From Spirodela intermedia (lineage: Eukaryota > Streptophyta > Magnoliopsida > Alismatales > Araceae): a stretch of 64,000 nucleotides of DNA. The notes beneath the pieces are model-generated. The model did no database searches. It saw nothing but the letters and a program-made list of their open reading frames with translations, and was not told where the DNA came from. Each line of letters begins with the position of its first letter. The stretch's first letter is position 1. The stretch is from NCBI GenBank assembly GCA_902729315.2, contig LR746279.1:67001-131000 (forward strand). The letters are read 5' to 3'. The translations under genes were made by a program, and so were the position numbers. This document shows positions 37,550-49,300 of the stretch, piece after piece.

Positions 37550-39464
37550 TACGGAAGGGAGAGGCAGAAGGTCCCCCTCGAGGTCCCGTGGCAGCCTCCT
37601 CGTGCCACGGCAGCAGCACAGTACGGCCCCACCTCGCCCGCAGTAGCCGCTCTCTCCCCTCTCTCGCCTGAAAAGCGTGCGAGATTCAAAAATAAATCGA
37701 GTCATAGGCCTTATTCATAGCGGGGCCCAGCATATAAACCCCCGCCCGCGGTAAAATTATAAAAGGGTCCTACTCATTCTGTACTGGGTAGTCCAGTGAC
37801 AGCGGGAGGGAGTAATATTAGAACATCCGTCTGAATTAAATAATAGCTGAACAGTGATGACTACAGTGGACGATGACAAACAGTTACGGTACTCACTGCT
37901 CTTCTCTTCTCCCCCCTGTTGGTCCAACGACTGTTCTTTGGTCCCTTCCCTTCTTTGTAGGTGATACTGAAGACAGATGCGCGACGTGCTCATCCAGCGG
38001 AAGAGGGTGGTGAACTACGGAAACTGAGATTAAAAAATCATCCAGCGGCTCCCAAGTGAATTCAAAATCGGGTCAACCTTTCCATTTAACTAGAAGCTCT
38101 TAGCCGGTGCTGGTAGGGTGTTAGGAAGTGAAGTATCTTAGATAAGTCTCAAAATAACGACTAAAGACTTCAGTTTCCCCATCCATTTGTGGATGATAGA
38201 TGGTGCTCCAATGAAGACACATTCTTTGTAATCTGCATAGTTCTTTCTAGAAATGACTGAGGAATATATGATCGTGATCGGAGACCATTGTGAGTGGAAA
38301 CCCATATAGTTTGCCTACATCTCTTAAGGATACTATAACAACATCAAACGTAGTGTAAGGGTGTTGTCAAGAGAGACATCATCATATATCTATTATGAAA
38401 CCGAAAGTGGTTGTAGGAGGCCCGTGTGTGACAAAGTTTCGTCTTTGTGTTGTTGACAGATTTAATATGAGGTGAAATACCACTTGATGGCAGCTTCATT
38501 CTATTCTAGAAGAATTCACGATGAATGTATTTATGTGCATAATAAATCTGAGTGACCCCCAAGAGTACTATTATAATACTCATGAAGAATTAACGGAATG
38601 AGTGAAGAGTCAGGAGGCACAAATAAACAGCTCTTGTAGAATAAAAGATCTCCTCGCATGGAATAATTAGACTAATTTTGGTTATCATTGGAGAGATCCC
38701 ACATAATTTGTTGGAATTTGGGATGAGAATGAAGATCGACTTTTAGCTGATCAAAAAATATATTACGAGGAGAATAAGTGTCCAATAGAGTAGATAATTG
38801 ATGGAATTTTCACAAAAGGGGATCAATAGCATGATCCTCAGCACCAACTTTGAACTTAATATCAAAATGATAGCCTAAAATCTTGATTAACCATCATTGA
38901 TAATTTAGAGCAATTTGTCGTTGTTCAAGTAAAAATTTCAAGCTGCATTGATGTATATCAATAATAAAGGGTCATCCCAAGAGGAAATGATGTTATTTTT
39001 TAATATAAAGGACAATAGTCATTAGCTCCCATTCGTAAATAGGTTTGAGGACAAAGTTCTGCATGAGAATAGTGCCTAAATCAATTCTAGAAGCATCAGC
39101 TTCAAATTCAAATGGAATCATAAAATTTAGTAAAACTAACACATGTAAAAGATAGGGCATGTTTCAATTGCTTAAAAGCGATCGTCGCAGCATCATCTTA
39201 GTGGAATGAATCATACTTGAGTTGTTGACTTAAGGGCCAAGCAATTGTGTCATAATTTTAAATGAAACATGCCCTAGCTGTAAATAACAATTAGTGAGGC
39301 CTAGAAAACCATATAGTTCTTTTATATTAGTTTGTTGTGGCTAATGTTACATAGTAGAGATTTTAGAGGAATTTACTATAACACTTTAGTTGTAAATAAT
39401 ATGGCCTAGATAATTGATCGAAGGGAAATCAACACGACATTTTTTTTATTAATATGTAAATGAT

Positions 39465-41195
39465 TAATGACGTGATTTAGTCATTGTATAGTAAATCACG
39501 TAAATTTAAAATTTATAAAACTAAAAAATACTATTTTTTAGATATTTAGAAGTATTTCTGAACAAATATATCAATTATAACTCTATAAAACTTATAAAAA
39601 TACTAGTAATTTTCCAAGGTTAATCACAGAGATGTAATATAATATCAGATAATTTTTCATAATTTTTCTCAAAGAATACTAATTTTTATGAATTTTATAC
39701 TAAAAAATAAAAATGAAATATATTTAAAATTTACGGAAAAGGAAAATAAAGATGCGGACATCAAGATGACGTCAGCGCCCGATGAACACAAATCCTGCGA
39801 AAACAAAGTTCCACCTGTCGATTCTTACGTAAGTAATTACAGATGATTTAATGATTGAATTAAGATCTATAAAAGTTAGAAGAATCATAATTGAATGAAG
39901 TATAGTTTGCTGAATTTAAATTACATAAATTATTACTAAATAAAATAAAAATTAAGTTGAAAGCAAGAAAATAAAGTTTTGACGTCACGGCGGCAATGCG
40001 TCAGTGGTGTACTAGAATCTTGAGTGTTCAGGAGGATCGTCATGTAGTGTCCATGGCCTCGAAGGCTCTCCTTAGATAAGGATGACATGAACAGTTTCTA
40101 GATCTCCTTACAAAGTTTAGAGATCAAGAAAATGAGTCATCAAATCATCTCTGGTGGTTGTCACTCAGTAGAGCAGAAAAATGACAACTTTGCGATTCTC
40201 TGACGGCTGTCACACGATGAAGAGGAATTAGATAGTGGTGGGGTGCATGTTAGGGAGCTTCATCCTCAAGTTTGCATAGCAAGAGGAAGTTCTTCATCGC
40301 ATCCGGTATACTCTCAAAAGGTTGCGACTCGTCTCTTGGTAGATTGTCTTCTTTCTGACGACGGCTTATTGGTCAATCAATCGGAGATCATTTACTTGAT
40401 GGATTCGCGATCCTTTTATCGCGAATCATTCAACAATTTTAGTAACAATGCTTCACGAATCTCGTTGACGAGATTTTTGCTAATGATCTAACACTTCTGG
40501 TAGCTTAATCCTTCATCGACGATTTGTAAGAAAGTCGTGATAATTAGATAAAAATACAAGTTTTAGCTCTAGAAGAATTCAAACCCGCATTAATTGTCCG
40601 TTTGCATGAGAGAGATTAAAATAAGTACTCTAATGCCCTTATCAAGTGGCGTCATCATAGTATATCTATGTTATAACGAAAGGGTATTTTAGATATTAAA
40701 ATTTTCAAAGTCTTTCGGGAGAAAGTGTGATGCGGGTTTAATCCCACATCGCTTGTGCGTTGAAGTTTTAGATGAACATATAGTAATATTACATTTGCAA
40801 GCAATGAGTTACTTTTTCCTCTATGTACGACTACTCTGTACACATACTTCTATCGGTCTTAGCCGCTTGAGCTCCTAATTGTGGCTCCCCGCGACTGCAC
40901 TTCTGACCCGCTTACAGGCCTAGTTGGTTGACAGGTCTCCTCTATTTTGCTATATTTATATTTTAATTTATTTTTCTTTATTTATCTAAAAAATAAGACT
41001 ATAAAAATCATATAAATTTGTAAAAAATCACATAATTAGCCAAAAATTCACATTAATCAATTGAAAACCACTTTTTACACTTTAATAGAAATATAAGTCT
41101 ATTTATCATGAGTTAAGGCTAAAACTATATTATTTAATAATTATTAACTTATGATAATGAAGACTTATCAATTAACTTGTGAGATTGGAAACTAC
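39465..41195. mobile_element. Unclassified insertion within the gypsy reverse transcriptase region
   Basis: The gypsy coding relic breaks off right of the YLGHI block (about 39465) and resumes just after the FDDIL block (about 41195). The 1.7 kb between has no recognised protein and is strongly AT-rich at both ends (39470-39760 and 40950-41150). It contains GATGCGGGTTTAATCCCAC near 40729, which resembles LTR or promoter sequence of plant retroelements. Limits are approximate and no target duplication was confirmed. Confidence 0.5.
40402..40475. repeat. Pair of adjacent perfect hairpins
   Basis: Arms gattcgcgat (40402-40411) and atcgcgaatc (40418-40427) are perfect inverted repeats with a 6-nt loop. 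A second pair, aatctcgt (40458-40465) and acgagatt (40468-40475), has a 2-nt loop. Both lie inside the unclassified insertion. Confidence 0.8.
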
Positions 41196-41922
41196 TATTG
41201 GAGATGTCGACGATATGAAATCATATCATAATTATAAACAAGTATATCATCAAAGTATACACGCATGAAATGGTAGAAAAATTCACATAATATTTAGTTC
41301 ATGAGTGACTTGAAGGTAGTTAAGATATTTGATGAGCTAAATGGCATGACTAAAAATTTATAATATCCATGAGGAGTGCAGAAGTTAGTCTTATGAATAT
41401 CCACATCCATCATGCGAATTTGGTGATACTTATATTTCAAATTCAACTTTGAAAAACAACAACTTCATATAATTTGTCCAATAACTCATCCACAATGAGA
41501 ATCAGAAAATCGTTTGGAATCATTAATCGATTAAAAGCTCAATAATCTATGTAAAATCTCCAATTGCCATCCTTATTTTTTTACCAAGAGTATAGGACTA
41601 AAATAAGAACTAGTCAAAGGTTGAAAGATCCTTTCTTGACACATTTTATTGATTTATTGCTTAACTTCTTAATTTTGGCCATATGAATCTGAGGGTACCA
41701 ATAAGGTTATACATAAATGAGTGAAGTATCTAGAAGCAAGTCGATAGCATGGTTTGTGGCATGTTTGGGTGGAAGGCCATTAGAAGCAATAAATATGTGT
41801 GGAAATTAGGAGGTTAAGTATTACAAGAGCTAGAGAGAATGAGTTGGTATAACATCCAATTCATCTGATACTATCATAGAATTTGAGGCAATTTTGAGCT
41901 ATCGTTATTAATAAAGACACCG

Positions 41923-44478
41923 TGTTAGATCACGCGGAAATCATCCTGTTTGGCTTCAGATCTGGCTGAGGAAGAACAGATGTAGCCCTAGCTGCTGAAC
42001 GGAAGAGATGGGAGAGAGAAAGAGAGAAAAATCATGGAGAGAGAAAAATAGCTTCATTAATCCAAAAAGAGACAAAGTTACCTATATATATACATAATAA
42101 GTCGGATTCATCTACTGGATCTACTTATCTCCATACATGAGCAACTTACTGATATTCTCACCAAAGGATTAAGCAGACCAATCTTCCAAAGATTCATATC
42201 TAAGTTGGGATTGTATGTTATACATTCACCAGCTTGAGAGAGAATGTTGAGGAATGAAATTATAATTATATTAAAACTGTAATATTATTTGTAAATAGGT
42301 CTTATTAGTATAATATTTAGATCCCTTTGTTCACAAGTAGACCAGATCTGCTCAATTGGATTCTCTTATGTCGAAATCAGATCCGATACGCTCGTATTGA
42401 GTCAATATAAATATGTGTACCTTCACCTTTTTTTGACCTAATTTTGATTCCATTGTTTTCTTTCTCTCTCTCCTATTTCACGAGCCAACAACTCACTCCT
42501 CACAGATGGAATCTTTTTCGGAGAGCTTTGTTTAGAGAGATTCTAACAATATCTCTAACTAGATGTCTAACATAAATAAGGTTCGTAGCAAGTTTAGGAA
42601 CATGTAGGACATCTTTTAGGATGCTAATAGGTTCTAATTTCACTTCTCTAATTTTAGCAACGATAATCAATAATCCATCAGTTGTTGTCACTTTTTTATT
42701 TCCTGAACAATGGTTAGATGATAAAAATGAATATGAAGAGTGGGTCATGTGATCAGTAGCACCTGTATCTAGTATCCATGATGTAAGAAAACTGTTAGAT
42801 GTAACTTGTAATACTATAGAGTTAGTTTTTTAACCGGAGTATGCTGAAGAGGTGTTGGAGCTGAATATCATGGCTGACTTCAGCCTCTCAAGTTCAACTT
42901 TAACACTCTTCATTTCTTCTTTTGTATTGACCTCTGAGGACATAAACATCCTTGGAGGTTGAGAGTTGGTCGTGTTCATCGGAGCCCCTCCTTGAGGGAT
43001 ATCTAAATGAGTTTGACCTTCCATTTGGGAGGAGACCAAGTGAGCTTGACTGCCAACTTGGGGTCTCCCATGTAACTTGTAACACCACTCTTTAATGTGC
43101 CTCGGTCTCCTGCAATCAGTGCACCACAAATTATCTCGATAATCACCCTTTTTCATACCTTGTCCTCTATCATTTTTTGGTTGGCCCATATGTGCTGATT
43201 TTTCCTATTTTGGTTGAACCATAAATGCTGAATTATCTGTATTTTGTGGTTCTATCATAAGATTTCTCTAGCTCTCCTCATTTTTCATGATGGCAATCAC
43301 CTCTATCAAGTTTGGGATTTTCCCTCTCCCTAAAATTTGAGCCATGGTTTGATCATATATATAATTCAGTCCCTTCAAAAATTGATAAATTATATCATTC
43401 TCTATATATTTTTTTGAACAAAATTTCATCCTTTTGGCACTTAGTAATAAGCGGTCTATAACGATCTATTTCCTACCATAAAGCTGTCAATTCATTAGCA
43501 TATTCTCAGACTATTTTGCTACCTTGTGTCACAGCAGATGCTTGGCTGATCACTTTGTATATTTCAGCTTCACCTTCCCCTTTTGATAATACTTGTTTTA
43601 TTTGCTCCCAAATATCTTTTGATGTGGGAAAAAGTAAATAGTTGACATTGACTTCTGATGTCATTGTACTCTATAGCCACGTTTTATAATCGCATCATCT
43701 TCCTTCCATTGTTTAAAACGTGATTTTTTTTGGGTTGGTCCTGGTTCAAGAAGATGATCTAGTTTCCCCCTTCATGTCAAGACCACTTCTACAAACTCAC
43801 TCTACTAGAAGAGATTCCTCCCAGTATATTTAAATTCTGGTCGTATATTGGGCAGCTCTAAATAGACTTTAGAGCACTCTGATGAGGAGCTAGAAGATGG
43901 AGATGACATATCAATAATTTCAGACATATAAATGACTCACTTTGCCAACAAATGTTGTGCTCTCATCCTTTAATCAAGGTCACAAGCCCAACTAGAGGTA
44001 AGGTTGGATCACCTAAAGGAACCCTCACAGATTTAATACCCTGGGTGATATAAGGACCATTCTTTCCCCTCTATGAGTATAAAGGGGATACAAATAGGGC
44101 TTTGAATGTCTGATTTTAGTAACGGAAGGAAGCAACAAGAACAACCCATAAATTAAGGCATAATACGAACGATTTTCGGTATGTAAAGAAGAGTAGCTGC
44201 CAGGTGTAGCTAGGGTAAGGAATGAACACACCTGGTTGGCTCTGATACCATGTTATCTCACGCGAAAATCATCTCGTTTAGCTTCGGATCTGGCTGAAGA
44301 AGAACAAGCATAACCCTAGCTGCCAAACAGAAGAAACGAGAGAGAGAAAGAGAGAAAAATCATGGAGAGAGAAAAATAGCTTCATTAATCCAAAAAGAGA
44401 CAAAGTTACATATATATATACATAATAAGTCTGATCTATCTACTGGATCTACTTATGCTTGAATCCTACCCATTAACA
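41923..44478 (-). mobile_element. Ty1/copia retrotransposon, minus orientation, internally deleted, nested in the gypsy element
   Basis: The right (5') LTR is 44251-44478, framed by TGTTA and TAACA. Its primer-binding site (gctctgatacca, 44239-44250) is directly adjacent. The left (3') LTR starts TGTTAG at 41923 and is broken at 42128. Flanking pentamers are caccg (41918-41922) and cactg (44479-44483), a target duplication with one mismatch. The minus frame 42830-43189 holds a CX2CX4HX4C zinc knuckle (WCTDCRRPRHIKEWCYKLHG). Further left, MTHSSYSF and VLHVPKLATNLI mark the protease to GAG-pre-integrase region. Most of integrase and all of the polymerase are missing, so it cannot move by itself. 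Confidence 0.85.
42129..42490 (+). mobile_element. Ty1/copia 3' fragment on the plus strand: end of RNase H plus LTR
   Basis: Plus-strand codons 42136-42237 read HEQLTDILTKGL and PIFQRFISKLGLY up to a stop, the conserved C-terminus of copia polyproteins. A short purine tract follows, then an LTR at 42245-42490 framed by TGTTG and CAACA. It lies in opposite orientation exactly where the host copia's left LTR is broken, so it came from a second element. Confidence 0.8.
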
Positions 44479-45961
44479 CACTGGGATTGTATTGAAGCTC
44501 TTGAGCTACGGATTTAAAGGATATGTCAGACTTAGATAATTCGGATCACCCTGAAGTTTCATAATGAGGTTCTAATAATCAGACTCCACCTTACCTAACT
44601 ACCATAGCCATTGCATGTCAAGAATACAATCTATGTTAGGAAGGAAATCATCCTAAATGATAAGAGCCTATAGTTAAATAGAAATACCTTTACAGAGCCC
44701 ATCACTTGGAATAGATGTGCCTACGCTAATGAGGACGCCAAACTGTGGGGTAGCTAGAATAGGGATGACCATTTCTTGAATAAATTCCACTGAAATAAAT
44801 TTTTTGAGTAATGCTGGAATCAATGAGGACAATGATATCCTTATGTGAGAATTTTTCATTAAGCTTCATGGTGCCCGGATTTTGAAAACCCATTATTGAG
44901 TTCATAGAAAGTTTGATTTTGTCCTCAAGTGATGCTGAAATATTGAGATTTGATGACAGAATTGGTGCAAGCTTGTCCTTGTCTTGAGGAAGAAGCTCGT
45001 TGTTCGTAAGAATAAGGATACAAAGTTCACGTTTGGATTTGTGGCTAGAAGTAAATTGTTCGTTGCAAGAAAAACATTATCTCTTAGAACGTCTTGCTTG
45101 ATACTCGGCATCGATGATCTATTATGAAAGAACAAATTACGGTCCTCAGTGTGTTGAGCCATTTGCATGATCTGATGAAGATCCATATGAGTCATTGGGT
45201 AGATTTCAGCTCGAATTTCAGGATTGTGTCTCTTGAGAAAAATATCCTTGAGGACATCAAGGGATAGATCAATAACAGAGCTTGGCATAATCTCAAAATC
45301 AAGTCGATATTTGGCCACATAATTAAGCTATTGCAGATTGAAGAGTTGCTCGCGTAGATTACCTTGAGATGAAGTACCAAAACGGATGAAGAGGTAGTGG
45401 CGGAGGTTGGGCCAGTTGATGAAGGGAGCATGACACTCTGCCCAGTGAAACGAATGAAACGCTTCTTCATCGAAGCTGATATCGGCCATGATAATTTGAA
45501 CAACATCGGTTTGAGGATGGAGAGAGAAGAACATCTCGGCATGATAAACCAATCTTGTGGGTTGAGTCCTATGAAAATCAGAAGTTCTAAATAGCAAGTA
45601 CCCAAAGAAAAATCCGAGAGTCGATTGGAGTTGGCTTACATGGTGAGAGGTATACCTACAGTTGTGAACTCCATTTCAGGTCCTATGCGGGTTGTTGATG
45701 TTGTAACTTGAGATGCCACAGATGATGGAAGTTCCGAGCCTGACACCCGAATAGTCAACTAATGAATGGTAAGTCTGTATTTGAGAGAAAATACCTGCCG
45801 TTATAAAGAACCTTTGCTCCATGCGAGATTCGAGATCTGGAATATGGCGAAACAGTTTGCGGAGGTCTTCGAGATCTTTTTTCATAACTTTCATATGTGC
45901 ACCAGGTTGTCTGGGTGCCATAGATAACGAGCGGAGTGGAGAGAGTAGCTCTGATACCAAA

Positions 45962-46190
45962 TGGTAGGGACCTACTCCTATGATCTAGACTCAGTAGTCA
46001 AGTGACCGCGGATAATAATGTTCATAGATAAGCGGAATAACCCATCAAGAGAGAGGGAGGAAAACTTGAACGTCCGTCTGAATTAAATAATAACTAAATA
46101 GTGCTGGGTACAATAGATGATGACAAACAATGATGATACTCACTATTCTTCTCCCGTGGTCCAACGGCGAGAGAACTAAGTGTGCTTGGA
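45962..46190 (-). repeat. Right (5') LTR of the gypsy element
   Basis: Starts TGGTAGGGACC two bases after the primer-binding site. Shares the words cgtccgtctgaattaaataa and gatgacaaac and a cactCtTCTc-like block with the left copy at about 37760-37930, but with many differences. The right end is only approximate. Confidence 0.6.
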
Positions 46191-46273
46191 TGAAATAGAT
46201 AACTCACAGCACTATCTAAATAGACAAGACTCGTGAATAGTAGCTAGTAAGGAAGAAATATAACTGACTCTCA

Positions 46274-46276
<3 letters not shown>

Positions 46277-46317
<41 letters not shown>
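46277..46317. repeat. (AG)n microsatellite 3' of OSC-B
   Basis: Perfect AG run between the retrotransposon junction and the OSC-B stop codon. Unit 1 has only a short, interrupted purine stretch at the matching place (30860-30880). Confidence 0.9.
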
Positions 46318-46321
<4 letters not shown>

Positions 46322-46361
46322 GAGAGAGCTGGGAGATGAGAAGTCATGGTCATCATCTTCA

Positions 46362-49300
46362 TCATCCCCCGCGCGGGAGGAGGACGCGGTTGCGGTACTC
46401 GCCGAGTGCCCAAATGGGGAAGATGTTGCGGTACGCGGAGTAGCTGATCATGCAGTTCCTGTTGAAGACTCCGATGATCTCCTGCGCATCCAGCGGAGCA
46501 GCCAGCGAGGGTTAGTAAAGGTTCGAGCACAGCAGACCAGACCAGAGCGGCTTCTCCTACCTGCTGCGGGAAGTCGCCGTTCTCCATCTGCCCATTTATC
46601 AGCACCCTCGCAGCGCGGTGCAGCGGCGCCGGATCTCGCTGCCCCTGCCCCCGCACCGACAGACAAGCAAACAAGGAAACAGGCAAACACCGAACGCGCG
46701 TCAGTACTGCACTGCACTGTTCAGACACAAGTTCGCCGACGGGAATGGGTTTTCAGCGTGTGGTTGGGAGAGGAGGAACCTGTCCGGCGTCGATGAGAGC
46801 CAGCATTGCCCATGCCGTGTTCACCAGGTGGGATCGATCGCCCGGGAGATTCGTGTAGACCTTCGGACGCAGGCGGAGAAGAAGAGAGATAGATTCATTC
46901 ATTCAAGAGGACCACTAGACTGTGGACCTTGATTCAGGAGCAAGGAAGGAGGAGCTCTTCTCTTCTTACCTTGTCCTGGGATGAAAGGTAGCTCTCTCCC
47001 CAACCCCCCGAGGGGAGCTGCTTCGACAGCAGAAAATCGCAGGCTCTGCGGATTGCGCCGGAGTTCTCGTGGGTTCGTCCGGCGGCAGTCAGCCCCTTGA
47101 CGCCAAACCAGGTGCCGTAAGTGAAGCACACCCCCCAGGAGCCATACCTGCAGGAAGACTCTCCTTCACGTGAGCGCCGGCCAATAAACTTGGAGGAGCA
47201 CTAAACTAGGAGGAGATCTCTCCAGCGGAGGAAGAAGCGCAGGGCGCGACCATAGAATAGAAGAAAAGGTACGACTAGGACTAGGAGTAGAAGTAGACGC
47301 AGACCATGAGCCATTCGGCTTCTGAATCTTCTCGATGAAATGAGCAGCTCTGGTGATGCAGTCGCCGATCTCTTCTCTACGGTGGCCAGGGTACAGCTTC
47401 CTAAATGCTACCAGGGACTGGATCGATGCAGAAGTGCACTCCACGTATCTGCAACGCCGCATGACCCCGGTGAGGGAAGATACGCTTTCCACGAGGACGG
47501 GAATTCTCAGGGCATCAATCCTAACAGGAAGAAGAGCCGATGCAAGAGATCCTCACGGGTAATCGATGATGATGTCGCCAAAGGTTTCGGCAGGGTTGAT
47601 GACCTGAAGAACCAGCAGAACGTCAACCTTTTTCCCAGAAACAGGAAGCTACCACGAGGGACAGACACAGCAGCGGTCAAGGAGGTAGACGCAGGCTCAG
47701 GCGGGGGAGGAGGATGGTCCAATCAATCAGTTCTCACCTCCAACCAGGCATAGGATCTCGTCCGCTCATATGTTGCGAAATCGCCATCCTTGTTCTGAAG
47801 CAAAAACAAGAAGAAGGTGACAGAGAGAACAAATCACGTCAGATTGATTCCCTGAGGTGGTGCAACGGGGTTAGAGAGGGACAGGCGTGCAGAATAGCGA
47901 ATCCGATAGTGATGCACGAAAAGGGCGGCGGCGATCACCATCAGCGAGAGAATAACATTGACGGCATCATACAGCCTGCGGGCATCGATTTGCTCCCCAA
48001 CCAGTTGACCTGGCAGGCGTGACAGTACGAGAGCAGCCTGAAAATCAAACCAAAAAAAAAAAAAAAAACATCACGACGATGAACGGTACCATAGAACATG
48101 CATGCACTCAGTCCTGTTAAAAAAAAAAAAGAAAAAAAAAAAGAAAAAAGAAAGAAAGATGACCTTCAATCCTTCGCCTGTGCAATCAGAAATGGGCCAT
48201 CCGTGATCCCTAGTTGAAAAGGGCCACGCCCCTTTTGAAATGTGGCGATACCAACGGCTAAGGTCACCGGGGCAGTCTTCAAGGACCTTCATTTGTGACG
48301 AAACAGGTCAATTAACAAAAGCCGCAGCAGTCAGCTAGAGATGCGGGCAAAACGCAAATCCACAGCATGAGCACCTGCGTGGCCTTGATGTAGTCATGCG
48401 CCTTCTTGAGGGTGTCACCATATTCTCCATATAGATTGGTGGAAATCATCGCCTGGACAGCAAAGGCGGTGTCCCAAAGTTGGCTTCCATTGTACCCCTG
48501 CAGTTACTTCAATGAGCATGAGCATGAGCAATTCACAAATGGCTATTACCTCAGATGGTGTTGCTATCAAATCAAGATTCGAGAAGGGAAGCAGTAACAA
48601 TTATAATCCCCTGCAGCCTAAAGCAGGTTCGCAGCACTACTACGCAAAGAGATTTTTGGATCATTTACTGGACCTGCATCTTCATGCCATCCTCAGCAAC
48701 CCACAGATAATCCTGGATCCTATGAATGTGCAACTTGAATGCCTCCGAATTTGGATCTTCCGCCCAGCAGCAGAGCATATTCAGTGGCTGTAAGGACAAT
48801 GGCAACTTGAAATCACTAAAATGCTACCCAAAAATCTGGCCAAAAGTGTAGCAGTTATTTAGGCCCATGTCAACATTAAACGCGAATTGGAAAATGATTT
48901 GTTCACGTGGATTCAACTGATCCACTGAAGCATTGGACTCACATCAGCATCAACTCGAGGCACCAAACGCACCAACAAGCGAATGATGAGGAAAAAAAGC
49001 TATACTGCAAGCGCTAGGATCACATGGTATCCTGTTCCATTAAGAGAGTTAGAGAAGGAAAAGCGGTTGATTGCCTTTGTTCTCCGATACACAGAGCCGA
49101 ACAAGTCAGCTCTTACCCGAATCGGGACTTAGATCGGCCAGGTACAATCTACTTCTAAGATCCAGCGTCGTTTCATTCATTAATGACTAGTTCCGGATCT
49201 GAAGCTTCGGTTTGTCGCTAAATGCAGTCACTTTCGTTCGTCAAGACAATATTTCTGATGTATAGCTATCTCAACCATTCATCAAACATACCATACATAG

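Larger units (their letters stand above)
37755..46258 (-). mobile_element. Decayed Ty3/gypsy (chromovirus-like) retrotransposon, minus orientation, hosting nested insertions
   Basis: On the minus strand, right to left: 5' LTR from about 46190 to 45962; primer-binding site 45948-45959 (gctctgatacca forward, complement of the initiator-Met tRNA match); gag from the ATG at 45921, with AEMFFSLHPQTD and EIRAEIYPM blocks down to 44900; a broken protease near 44790-44860; reverse transcriptase at 41220-41600 ([28 protein letters not shown]); YLGHI near 39400-39435; RNase H around 38880-39210; integrase end at 38110-38300 (YHPQMDGETEV); and a chromodomain-like VKWKG and TWEPLDDFL at about 38015-38105. 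A related but diverged LTR lies at about 37760-37990. Many stops and frameshifts; not functional. Family is inferred from domain order and the chromodomain. Confidence 0.85.
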
